Shown piece after piece: positions 17,510-25,649 of a DNA stretch of 64,000 bases (the stretch's first letter is position 1; each line of letters begins with the position of its first letter). This stretch comes from Enterococcus sulfureus ATCC 49903 (GTDB lineage: Bacteria > Bacillota > Bacilli > Lactobacillales > Enterococcaceae): NCBI RefSeq assembly GCF_000407605.1, contig NZ_ASWO01000007.1, positions 124,001-188,000 of the forward strand, in the 5' to 3' direction. Below the pieces are notes generated by a model that was not told the DNA's origin, made no database searches, and worked only from the letters and a program-made list of their open reading frames with translations. The position numbers and the translations under genes were made by a program.

Positions 17510-18271
17510 TTATTTTAACTGATGCGCTTTAGTAAAATAAGTCTTATAGGCATAGTATCCGGCAATAATCGAGCCTAGACTCGTCGTAGATAGTAGCATA
17601 AACATCACCATGATTTGATATTTGATGGCATGAACGGGATCAAGTCCAGCAAAAATCAAGCCTGACATCATGCCCGGAAGACTGACAAGTCCGACTGTTT
17701 TAGCCGAATCAATCGTCGGTTGCATGGCAGTTTTGATACTTTGTCTTAAAATAGGTTTTGAAGCCAATTTAATCGATGCTCCAAGCGCTAATTTTTCAAG
17801 AACTTGTTGCCGTTGATCTTCATATTGTGACGCTAGTTGGCGATAACATAAACCGATTGCGATCATCGAATTACTCGCAATCATCCCAGTGATCGGCACG
17901 ATCTGAGATGGAATAAAAGATATCGCTCCTGCTGCTAATAAAATGCCTAGCGTGATATACGTACTAATAAAAATAGCCGCAAATGAATGCCAATATGTCT
18001 TCGTTTGACTTGGATTACGCTTGTGTGCGTTGTACGAAGCATTGGCGACAATAAATAAACTCATCGCAATGGTTAACCACACTTGATTGACTTGAAAAAT
18101 ATATTTTAATACATATCCTACGATCACGAGCTGAATTACCGCACGCAAAATACTCACTATAATGTCTTTTGAAAGATCTAGTTTTTCACGCATGCTAATG
18201 AATATCGCGATCAATACCAATGCAAATGAAATCACTAACGACCCTGTACTTACATTAATTTGAGAAGTCAT
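17510..18271 (-). CDS. fetB: FetB-like (UPF0014) ABC permease
   Basis: A 253-residue protein with about seven helices and the UPF0014 motifs LRAVIQLVIVGYVL, NASYNAHKRNP, PIDSAKTVGLVSLPGMM-like loop and GLDPVHAIKYQIMVMF. In E. coli FetAB (YbbLM) exports iron and relieves oxidative stress. It overlaps the ATPase gene by 4 bases (ATGA). Substrate specificity here is inferred from family only. Confidence 0.85.
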   Translation of the reverse strand: MTSQINVSTGSLVISFALVLIAIFISMREKLDLSKDIIVSILRAVIQLVIVGYVLKYIFQVNQVWLTIAMSLFIVANASYNAHKRNPSQTKTYWHSFAAIFISTYITLGILLAAGAISFIPSQIVPITGMIASNSMIAIGLCYRQLASQYEDQRQQVLEKLALGASIKLASKPILRQSIKTAMQPTIDSAKTVGLVSLPGMMSGLIFAGLDPVHAIKYQIMVMFMLLSTTSLGSIIAGYYAYKTYFTKAHQLK

Positions 18272-18903
18272 ACTCGTTTGCCTCCTTTTATTTCAATAAG
18301 TTGTTTTGCGGCTTGAATCTCACTTTGATCGTGAGTCACTTGGAGGATCGTCACTTGTTTTTGCGATAACTCCTGAATCAATTGTTGAACGATTTTTTTA
18401 CTTTCTTCATCTAATCCAACTGTGACTTCATCTAATAGTAAAACTTTTGGTTGAAACAAGACATTACGAAGCAATGCCACACGTTGTCGTTCTCCTCCCG
18501 ATAATTGCGTGACTTTTTTTTCTAAATAAGATTCAGCTAGATCAACTTTTGCTAATGCTTGGATCATTTGAGAGTCATCTGCTTGCTGATTGCGTACTAA
18601 ATAAGGAAATTCAAGATTGTCTCGTACGGTTTTTCCAAATAAAGAGGGTTGCTGAAAACAATAAGAGACCTCTTGACGATATTTGGTATACGAATACTCA
18701 GCTTGTTTTTTCCCTTCAAATATAATGGTGCCTGCAGAAGGCGTCAGTAACGAGGCAATAAGTTTTAAAATCGTACTTTTCCCACTTCCAGAAGGGCCGA
18801 TTAGTGTAAGAAACGCCCCTTTTTCTACAGTAAGATCCAGTGGAGCTAAAATCACTTGGTCTTGATCTTGATACGTCACTTGCTTCAATTCTAAACTATT
18901 CAT
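18268..18903 (-). CDS. fetA: FetA-like ABC ATPase
   Basis: A 211-residue single ATPase domain with Walker A IGPSGSGKST, Q loop YCFQQPS, signature LSGGERQRVAL, Walker B VLLLDEV and H loop VTHDQ. The Walker B Glu is kept in DEVTVGLDE. It is the partner of the permease immediately downstream. Confidence 0.87.
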   Translation of the reverse strand: MNSLELKQVTYQDQDQVILAPLDLTVEKGAFLTLIGPSGSGKSTILKLIASLLTPSAGTIIFEGKKQAEYSYTKYRQEVSYCFQQPSLFGKTVRDNLEFPYLVRNQQADDSQMIQALAKVDLAESYLEKKVTQLSGGERQRVALLRNVLFQPKVLLLDEVTVGLDEESKKIVQQLIQELSQKQVTILQVTHDQSEIQAAKQLIEIKGGKRV

Positions 18904-19038
18904 AATTACTCCTTTACATATTCATCCTTTTTATTATGGTAAAGTCTTTTATTTTTGTCTATTTAGATTGTCTAAATGAAAGCCTTTCTCACTAAATTAT
19001 GCTACACTGAACAAAACGATTTATTGGAGGCGATCTCA

Positions 19039-19401
19039 ATGACCGAAGTCACTGTTGAAGAAGGATATGTACGGATTCGTCTAGTAGGGATCAACAAAAT
19101 TTTCGCTTTAAAAAGTGAATTTGAGATTCCTTTTGATTCCATCGACTCAGTTGAATATGTTCCTGAGTTAAAGACTAGCGATTACCTTAATTGGTACAGC
19201 TTTAAAATTGGGACGGCATTACCTGGTATTGTAGCAGAAGGTACCTTTTTTACACACGAAGGAAAATTATTTGTGAACATGCGTCAAGGGAAAGAAGGCC
19301 TTGTGTTACACCTGATTGGTGATGAATATCAAGCCGTCATCTTAGAAGTAACTGATGCAAAGCACGTGTATCAACAAATCAGAACTGCTTTATATCAATA
19401 A
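19039..19401 (+). CDS. Conserved hypothetical protein, PH-like
   Basis: A 120-residue soluble protein starting at ATG 19039 behind TTGGAGG; the 21 upstream in-frame codons lack such a site. Alternating strands (VTVEEGYVRIRL, FEIPFDSIDSVEYVPEL, HLIGDEYQAVILEV) and a final helix (AKHVYQQIRTAL) suggest a bacterial PH-like fold. No membrane segment or catalytic motif is seen. Function unknown. Confidence 0.7.
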   Translation: MTEVTVEEGYVRIRLVGINKIFALKSEFEIPFDSIDSVEYVPELKTSDYLNWYSFKIGTALPGIVAEGTFFTHEGKLFVNMRQGKEGLVLHLIGDEYQAVILEVTDAKHVYQQIRTALYQ

Positions 19402-19433
19402 AAAACCGAGCATCAATGCGCTCGGTTTTTTTC
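19402..19433. terminator. Bidirectional terminator between converging genes
   Basis: AAAAAACCGAGC pairs with GCTCGGTTTTTT, giving T runs on both strands. It ends the hypothetical gene (+) and overlaps the stop of the PTS gene (-). Confidence 0.88.
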
Positions 19434-20813
19434 AGCATTTCGTTTTAAATAAGCATAGATAACTTCACGATGCGTGCGTAGGAAATACAGTAATACAAGG
19501 TAAATACCGATCATACTTCCAATGATCAACGGATTTTTCGTAATCCATAAAGCAAAAATGGCTACAGTTAATGGTCGAGCCATCAAATTAAAACTTGTAA
19601 CCAAAACGATGCCCGCAGGTAATGCACTTCCGTAAGTCATAACGGTTTCCGTATAAAATGGCGCCATATAACTACTCGCATATAACCCTAAACCTAACCA
19701 AATCGTCCCATTGAGTAATATTTTGACCATATTTCCTTTGGATAAAGCCACCATAGATTCAATCATAAAGGGAATCGAAATCAGATCAACGACTGGTAGT
19801 GTTTTATTTCCAGGTAAAATCAATGCTAAGACAACGAGTATGGGAATTAGTAAAATTCCCGATAAAATCGTAGCCGGTTCACCATAACCAACCCCATCAT
19901 CTACTGCTAAAAACCAACGTTTTTTAGCTGAGTCGGCATCTTGCTTGCGATTTTTTTCGACAGCTTGTGCAATTGGTACAAAGGCTTTTGAAAAAACATC
20001 GGTCACTAAAGGAAAGATTGTCATGACCGCAGCTAGCGCAACAGTAAAGGTTAGAATTTGCCCCCATGCTTCAATCGTAAACAATCGAGTCAAATTTCCT
20101 AAAACTCCAATAATCAAGCCTAATATAGCACCTAAAGTAGTCGGTTGACCAAATAATCCTAATTTTTCTTTTAAAAATAAAGGATTAAATGAGACCTTAT
20201 TTAACCCTAATTTATTCCAAATTGGATCAAATAATAAAGCAGGAATAGCCGACTCAATATTGTGAATCGAATTGATCGTTGCATTTTTGATTCCATAGTA
20301 ATCAGACCATCGATCGGCAATCACTTCAGATAATAATAGCGTATAAAGCAATAAAAAAATCATCAAACCAAAGGATAACCAAAATTGATGTGTCACTTGA
20401 TACGCCACAGCGCCCCATACCATATATCCAAAATTATTCCATAAGTTAGATGGCACAAAGACACGAGTGATACCCACTAAAAATAAGATTAATTCAATAA
20501 CTAACCCAAATATAAAAAAAGATAATCCGATCGAAGTCGAAAAAGCTGTCAAAGATCCGGTCTGCCAGCCTATATCAACGACAGAACGATCGATGCCTGT
20601 TGTTTCAACCATTTGCTTTACGATCGGTGTAATCAACGGTGTAAAAGCAGAAATGATCCATCCAAACCCAGTCAATCCTACACCGGCATAAATACTCCCT
20701 TCAATCGCTTTTTTTACCGGTACACGTAAACAAAGACTGATGATAAAAATCATGATCGGTACAATAACAGTTGCTCCAAAAAGTTGAAATATCTCATTCA
20801 AAGATTCTAACAT
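19413..20813 (-). CDS. Orphan PTS EIIC, galactitol (GatC) family
   Basis: A 466-residue polytopic permease with about twelve helices. Start ATG at 20813 is chosen for GGGGAGGGG upstream. The EIIC-GAT features are GYMVWGAVAYQVT, the central loop VEKNRKQDADSAKKRWFLAVDDGVGYGEPAT and FNLMARPLTVAIF. Such EIICs normally work with separate EIIA and EIIB proteins, which are not nearby. It may use PTS partners elsewhere or have diverged to a non-PTS transporter. Substrate unknown. Confidence 0.8.
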   Translation of the reverse strand: MLESLNEIFQLFGATVIVPIMIFIISLCLRVPVKKAIEGSIYAGVGLTGFGWIISAFTPLITPIVKQMVETTGIDRSVVDIGWQTGSLTAFSTSIGLSFFIFGLVIELILFLVGITRVFVPSNLWNNFGYMVWGAVAYQVTHQFWLSFGLMIFLLLYTLLLSEVIADRWSDYYGIKNATINSIHNIESAIPALLFDPIWNKLGLNKVSFNPLFLKEKLGLFGQPTTLGAILGLIIGVLGNLTRLFTIEAWGQILTFTVALAAVMTIFPLVTDVFSKAFVPIAQAVEKNRKQDADSAKKRWFLAVDDGVGYGEPATILSGILLIPILVVLALILPGNKTLPVVDLISIPFMIESMVALSKGNMVKILLNGTIWLGLGLYASSYMAPFYTETVMTYGSALPAGIVLVTSFNLMARPLTVAIFALWITKNPLIIGSMIGIYLVLLYFLRTHREVIYAYLKRNAEKNRAH

Positions 20814-20865
20814 GTATGCCCCTCCCCTTATCTCTGTCATTATTGTACCGATTTCACAAAAAGAA

Positions 20866-20900
20866 ACACACTAATTTGGCTTGAGACCAATTTAGTGTGT
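20866..20900 (-). terminator. Terminator of mgtA
   Basis: ACACACTAAATTGG and its complement form a long stem; the minus strand continues into a T-rich tract just after the mgtA stop. Confidence 0.85.
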
Positions 20901-20913
20901 TCTTTTTCTATCC

Positions 20914-23556
20914 TTATAATAATTCTTGGTAACGTGAAATATATAGTTTTTTCACGACAGTGACTAACATGAGATAAGCAACGATCGTTAACGCTAACCA
21001 TAACCAATAGGTTCCTGGGAGCTCCATCAATCCTAGATCTTCACCAAATGCGGTAAATGGTAACACGGTTCCAACTGCAATTCCTAATGTTGTGATCGAG
21101 GTCATAATGAACGAACCATGACTTTGGATAAATGGTAGTTTTGGCGTACGTAAGGCATGCAATACCAATGTTTGTGACCATAACGATTCCACAAACCAAC
21201 CTGCATGAAAGACTGCGATAAAAATAATTTTTTGTTGCGCATCTAATGTATGATAAGATCCACCTGCAACAGCCGGACAAATCAAAAAGTACATCAATAA
21301 ATACGTGGTAATATCAAAAACAGAACTGGTTGGGCCAAACCAAACCATGAATTTCCCAATACTAGAAGCTTCCCATTTTTTTGGCTCTTCTAAATATTCA
21401 CGATCCATTTTATCCCAAGGGATCGACACGCATGAAATATCATAGATCAAGTTCAAGAATAAAATTTGTAACGGCAACATCGGTAAGAATGGTAAAAAGG
21501 TACTCGCAACAATTACTGAGAACATGTTTCCAAAGTTCGAGCTTGCGGTAGCTTTAATGTACTTCATAATGTTCCCAAACGTTTCGCGCCCAGTGACGAT
21601 TCCTCGTTCTAATACCGTTAAATCTTTTTCAAGTAAAATCACATCTGCTGACTCTTTGGCAATATCTACTGCAGTATCCACAGAAATCCCAACATCAGCC
21701 ACTTTCATTGCTGGCGCATCATTGATCCCATCGCCTAAAAACCCTACTGTATGCCCATTTTCACGTAATAGTTTCGTAATACGACTTTTTTGTTGAGGAT
21801 TTAATTTCACAAAAACATTATGACGCTCAATGACGCCTTGTAGCGTTTCATCATCCATTTGCGCGATTTGTTCGCCACTTACCAAACGCTCCGCACCAAG
21901 TCCAACTTGCTTGCAAACCGATTCTGTTACAAGTGCATTATCACCAGTCAATACTTTCACATCAACACCATGTGCATGTAGTGCTTCTAGCGCTTGTTTA
22001 GTAGATTCTTTCGGTGGATCTAAAAAGGCTAAATACCCGATTAATACCATTTCACTTTCATCTTTTACCGAAAATTCACCAACCACACTAGGATTCGTTT
22101 TTTGTGAGACACCTAATACACGCAACCCATCTTCATTTAAGTCACGAACTTTCCCTAATATTTCTTGTTTAACTGCTTCAGTTAAGGCTACGACTTCGCC
22201 GCGTAAATCAACAAAACTTGAGATTTCAAGCATTTCTTCGATCGCGCCTTTTGTAATCATTTGGGTTTTATGATGTTGATCTTGTACGACCACACTCATC
22301 CGCCGACGTTCAAAATCAAAGGGAATCTCGTCGATTTTTTCATACGTCATGCGATCAGTTTGTAATTCTTCTTTTGCTGATTCGATAATCGCTACGTCCA
22401 TCAAATTTTTCAATCCTGTTTGGTAATAACTATTCAAATAAGCATGACGTAATACTCGCTGATCTTCATGACCATCGCAATCTAAATGATATTCTAAAAT
22501 AATTTTATCTTGTGTTAGCGTTCCTGTTTTATCCGTACATAACACATCAATCGCACCAAAGTTCTGGATTGAATTTAGATTTTTAATAATCGTTCCTTTT
22601 TTCGCCATTGCGGTCGCGCCTTTGACTAAATTCGTCGTCACGATCATAGGCAACATCTCAGGTGTTAAACCTACAGCAACTGAAAGCCCGAATAAAAAAG
22701 CTTCCATCCAGTCCCCTTTCGTCAAGCCATTGATGACGATTACAGTCGGTGCCATTAAGGCCATAAATTTAATCAATAAAATCGATGTTTTATGGATTCC
22801 AATTTCAAAATTAGTTTGAATCGGCGCATCAGACAACGCTTGCGCTACATTTCCAAATAATGTCGCATTTCCTGTGGATACCACGATTCCTTCTGCACTT
22901 CCACTGATTACATTGCTTCCCATAAAAACCAAATTTTCAAAACTTGTTTCTGAATCACGCGTATTGCCAACTTCTTCCGCTCGTTTTTCCACTGGATAGC
23001 TTTCACCAGTCAAAGCAGACTGCGAAATAAAAAGATCTTTTGCTGAAATGATCCGCATATCCGCTGGAATCATATCCCCTGCTGCCAATTTCACTCGATC
23101 GCCGCATACGATATCTTCCATCGGGATCTCATTGTATTCACCATCTCGTTTCACAAGTGACGTCACTTTCACCATCGACGTTAGTTTTTCTGCTGCTTGA
23201 CTCGACTTCACCGATTGGATCAATGTCATCGTTCCACTCACAATAACCATAGTAAAAATGATAATCACACCAAATAAATCTTTATCGCCTTTTGGTGGTA
23301 AAACAAATTCTGTAAAAAATGAAATAATCCCTAAACTAATCAACACTAAAGTAAATGGTGTGATATATGCTTTGATCACTTCTAAAATAAACGGTGTTTT
23401 TTTCCCACTGCTGATTTTATTATCCCCATAGCGTTCACGCATTTGATCTGCTTGTTCAGCCGTGAGTCCTTTATGAGATGTATCGAAATATTCTAAAATA
23501 TTTTGGATGGTTTTACGTGCAAATAATTCATAATTAGTTTTTTGTTTGTTTGCCAT
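20914..23556 (-). CDS. mgtA: Mg2+-translocating P-type ATPase (MgtA type)
   Basis: An 880-residue P3B-type ATPase taking ATG 23556 (MANKQKTNY), with an alternative start seven codons upstream. Motifs are TGES (actuator), GLTPEMLPMIVTTNLVKGA in helix 4, CTDKTGTLTQD (phospho-Asp), KGAIEEML (nucleotide domain), TGDN and GDGINDAP. Cation-ATPase N- and C-terminal domains are present, with about ten helices. The helix-4 PEMLP signature is typical of MgtA/MgtB. It would import Mg2+ under limitation. An M-box and terminator lie in the 5' leader, confirming the assignment. Confidence 0.95.
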   Translation of the reverse strand: MANKQKTNYELFARKTIQNILEYFDTSHKGLTAEQADQMRERYGDNKISSGKKTPFILEVIKAYITPFTLVLISLGIISFFTEFVLPPKGDKDLFGVIIIFTMVIVSGTMTLIQSVKSSQAAEKLTSMVKVTSLVKRDGEYNEIPMEDIVCGDRVKLAAGDMIPADMRIISAKDLFISQSALTGESYPVEKRAEEVGNTRDSETSFENLVFMGSNVISGSAEGIVVSTGNATLFGNVAQALSDAPIQTNFEIGIHKTSILLIKFMALMAPTVIVINGLTKGDWMEAFLFGLSVAVGLTPEMLPMIVTTNLVKGATAMAKKGTIIKNLNSIQNFGAIDVLCTDKTGTLTQDKIILEYHLDCDGHEDQRVLRHAYLNSYYQTGLKNLMDVAIIESAKEELQTDRMTYEKIDEIPFDFERRRMSVVVQDQHHKTQMITKGAIEEMLEISSFVDLRGEVVALTEAVKQEILGKVRDLNEDGLRVLGVSQKTNPSVVGEFSVKDESEMVLIGYLAFLDPPKESTKQALEALHAHGVDVKVLTGDNALVTESVCKQVGLGAERLVSGEQIAQMDDETLQGVIERHNVFVKLNPQQKSRITKLLRENGHTVGFLGDGINDAPAMKVADVGISVDTAVDIAKESADVILLEKDLTVLERGIVTGRETFGNIMKYIKATASSNFGNMFSVIVASTFLPFLPMLPLQILFLNLIYDISCVSIPWDKMDREYLEEPKKWEASSIGKFMVWFGPTSSVFDITTYLLMYFLICPAVAGGSYHTLDAQQKIIFIAVFHAGWFVESLWSQTLVLHALRTPKLPFIQSHGSFIMTSITTLGIAVGTVLPFTAFGEDLGLMELPGTYWLWLALTIVAYLMLVTVVKKLYISRYQELL

Positions 23557-23727
23557 TGGTTTCCCTTCTTTCCTCATCGTCTATTCGATCAGAAGAAGAT
23601 CGTCCTACCTCCTGATCACTTCCTTATTATTCTGTGGATCGTCTCCCATTTAACCACCTCATTATTGTATTTTTTTTCACATTACGTTAAAGATTTGTTT
23701 TCACTCATTTGCATCCACTACAAAAAA

Positions 23728-23755
23728 GACCGTTCGCTAGACTCAGCGAACGGTC
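23728..23755 (-). terminator. Riboswitch-controlled terminator upstream of mgtA
   Basis: GACCGTTCGCT pairs perfectly with AGCGAACGGTC and is followed by a run of T on the minus strand, between the M-box and mgtA. Confidence 0.88.
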
Positions 23756-23794
23756 GCACTTTTTTACGGCACAAAAAAACATGTCAAAAATGAG

Positions 23795-23965
23795 ATCTAT
23801 TCGTTGAGTTTTGGCACTATACAACGTAAAAAGAAATCACTCTCTTTTAGCTACCTTATGGAAAGCCTTGTACTCGACAATCCCTGTTCTACCCATTGGC
23901 GTCTCTCGACATTTTTGGGCAGTAGCCTGTGTTTGTATAGGAGCCTCACCTAACAAATCTTTATT
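23795..23965 (-). promoter_or_regulatory. M-box Mg2+ riboswitch of mgtA
   Basis: Minus-strand landmarks: GTTAGGTGAGGCTCCTATAC, CAGGCTACTGCCCAAAAATG, TCGAGAGACGCCAATGGGTA, GATTGTCGAGTACAAGGC, GGTAGCTAAAAG and TGTATAGTGCCAAAACTC. This is close to the textbook M-box of Bacillus mgtE. High Mg2+ compacts the RNA and exposes the terminator, so mgtA is expected to rise at low Mg2+. Confidence 0.93.
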
Positions 23966-24177
23966 CTGTTCTTCGACCCGATAATAGCAATGATTTTTCA
24001 TCTCGTCAACCTATTTCATGAAAAAAATAAAACTTTGTTACTTTTTAAACAATTCTTTAACAATAACTTTTATTATCTTCAGCCTTACAGTTTTGATCGC
24101 ACAATCCTAGTAAGAATCCTTTTCATCTTGTAAAAAACGCGTTATAGTGAAGACAACGAGTAAGGGGGAAGAGAATC
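23966..24177. other. Divergent promoter region between mgtA and the HdeD-like gene
   Basis: No gene is seen. It must hold the mgtA leader promoter (-) and the promoter of the HdeD-like gene (+); a TATAGT about 30 bases before the ATG is the best + strand -10 candidate. Confidence 0.5.
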
Positions 24178-24687
24178 ATGCGTAAATTTCAATGGAGCTA
24201 TTTTATTTTAGGAATTATTTTTATTTTTATGGCTTTAATGGCCTTTCGTGATCCAGCTGGCGATTTGATCGCTTTAGTGATTTTCTTTGGCTTTGTTGCG
24301 CTAGTCAAAGGAATTTTTGAGTTGTTTTATCGTAAAAAAATGGAAGAATTTACTGGATCTTCTAAAAGTTGGATCATCTTTATGGGCATTGTCGATATTC
24401 TATTTGGATTGATTTTGTTGTTTAATATTCCTTTAGGATTGATTGCGTTACCATTCGTATTTTCATTTTGGTTTATCTTAGATTCGATTGGTGGCCTCAT
24501 GATTGCACCGAATTTCCAAAAAGTCAGCAATAGTTATTATTGGTTTATGTTAGTCATCAGCATTATTGGAATCTTAGTGGGTATTTTATTGCTCTTTAAT
24601 CCTTTATCTGCAGCACTGACTTTAGCCTTTTTGGTAGGTTTTTACTTTATGCTAATTGGAATCAGCTTTATTACAGCTGCATTTTAA
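24178..24687 (+). CDS. HdeD-family (DUF308) membrane protein
   Basis: A 169-residue protein with six helices arranged as two tandem three-helix DUF308 repeats (IIFIFMALMAFRDP; GLILLFNIPLG; GILLLFNPLSAALTLAFLVG). HdeD of E. coli is acid-stress linked; in Firmicutes the function is unknown. The ATG follows AAGGGGGAAGAG. Monocistronic. Confidence 0.85.
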   Translation: MRKFQWSYFILGIIFIFMALMAFRDPAGDLIALVIFFGFVALVKGIFELFYRKKMEEFTGSSKSWIIFMGIVDILFGLILLFNIPLGLIALPFVFSFWFILDSIGGLMIAPNFQKVSNSYYWFMLVISIIGILVGILLLFNPLSAALTLAFLVGFYFMLIGISFITAAF

Positions 24688-24690
24688 AAA

Positions 24691-24727
24691 AGCTATGCCA
24701 AAATAGATTAGCTCCTTTTGGCACAGC
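24691..24727 (+). terminator. Terminator of the HdeD-like gene
   Basis: GCTATGCCAAAA pairs imperfectly with TTTTGGCACAGC, followed by a T-rich segment. Confidence 0.6.
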
Positions 24728-24743
24728 ATGTCTTGATTTTTCT

Positions 24744-24776
24744 AGGGGGTGTGACAGAAATCTGTCACACTCCTTT
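24744..24776 (-). terminator. Terminator with the shared TGTGACAGA palindrome
   Basis: A GGGTGTGACAGA arm and its complement flank AA, immediately after the phosphohydrolase stop on the minus strand. Second copy of the repeated core. Confidence 0.8.
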
Positions 24777-25590
24777 ATTTTTCTAACTCAATCTGGATTC
24801 CAAAATGATCGCTAACGATTGGAGAATGTTCTCCATCTAGTACGCGTTGATACCGTGTAACCACAGTTTTATCCGGCACGAAAATATAATCGATACGTAA
24901 AGGTGTTGTATTTTGTTCCCAACCATCTATTTTTTTTAAAATCGTTGCTTCACCTTGTTTTGTTTTCGCAAGTTGATAACTATCCCTCAAGGTTTCAGAT
25001 TCAAGAATTTGTTGATAGCCTTCACTCAACGCTGGATTATTGAAATCCCCACATACGATTACATCTTGAGAGTTAGAGACACACCGTTGAACAAAATGTT
25101 CCCACTCTACAGCAAATCCTTTTGTCTTAGTCTCCCACCAAGAAAAATGACAACTTGCAATTTTTTTTGGAGAACTAGTCACAAAAGTAGCCACTAGATT
25201 CACTCTAGTGCGATAGTCATGAGGATCGACTTGTGGCGATACGGTTATCGCCTCTGCTACAAATGGTTTTTTTGCTAAAATTGCATTTCCTTCTTCAAAG
25301 ATATCATATCCAATATGAGACATCTGCCAACCAAAATAATAAGACAGTCCTTTTTCTCTTAGTCTTTCTACTAAACAATGAGCAAAATTATCCGCACGTA
25401 ATGACACTTGATGTTCAACTTGGCAAAAAGTCATCGGAAATTTAATACATGGTGCATCCAAGCGCTGATTGACTTCTTGAAGTGCAATGACATCGTAATC
25501 TTCAGTGAATAGATGGTCTAGTAACAGCTCAAATTTTTCAATAGGAGCTTCTTCGATCCAACTGTGCGTGTTTAAAGTCAAAATTTTCAT
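24775..25590 (-). CDS. Endonuclease/exonuclease/phosphatase-family hydrolase
   Basis: A 271-residue protein with EEP motifs LTLNTHSW, ALQEVNQR (metal-binding Glu), VCGDFNNPA (Asp/Asn), RIDYIFVP and VSDHFGIQIEL (C-terminal Asp-His). Family members are Mg2+-dependent phosphodiesterases acting on nucleic acids, phosphoinositides or sphingomyelin. No signal peptide is present, so it is probably cytosolic. ATG 25590 is preferred to a TTG six codons earlier, although its ribosome-binding site is weak. Substrate unknown. Confidence 0.82.
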   Translation of the reverse strand: MKILTLNTHSWIEEAPIEKFELLLDHLFTEDYDVIALQEVNQRLDAPCIKFPMTFCQVEHQVSLRADNFAHCLVERLREKGLSYYFGWQMSHIGYDIFEEGNAILAKKPFVAEAITVSPQVDPHDYRTRVNLVATFVTSSPKKIASCHFSWWETKTKGFAVEWEHFVQRCVSNSQDVIVCGDFNNPALSEGYQQILESETLRDSYQLAKTKQGEATILKKIDGWEQNTTPLRIDYIFVPDKTVVTRYQRVLDGEHSPIVSDHFGIQIELEK

Positions 25591-25610
25591 ACTATACTCG
25601 CTTTCCAAAC

Positions 25611-25639
25611 AAAAAAGACGGCATTTCTCCGTCTTTTTT
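25611..25639 (-). terminator. Terminator of the PTS EIICBA gene
   Basis: AAAAAGACGG and CCGTCTTTTTT enclose a 7-base loop, with T runs on both strands. Confidence 0.85.
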
Positions 25640-25649
25640 GTTTTGTTTT

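Noticed and set aside
23542-23793. 83-residue + strand reading frame upstream of mgtA
   Set aside because: It runs through the mgtA start, the terminator and part of the leader; no ribosome-binding site and no protein-like features.
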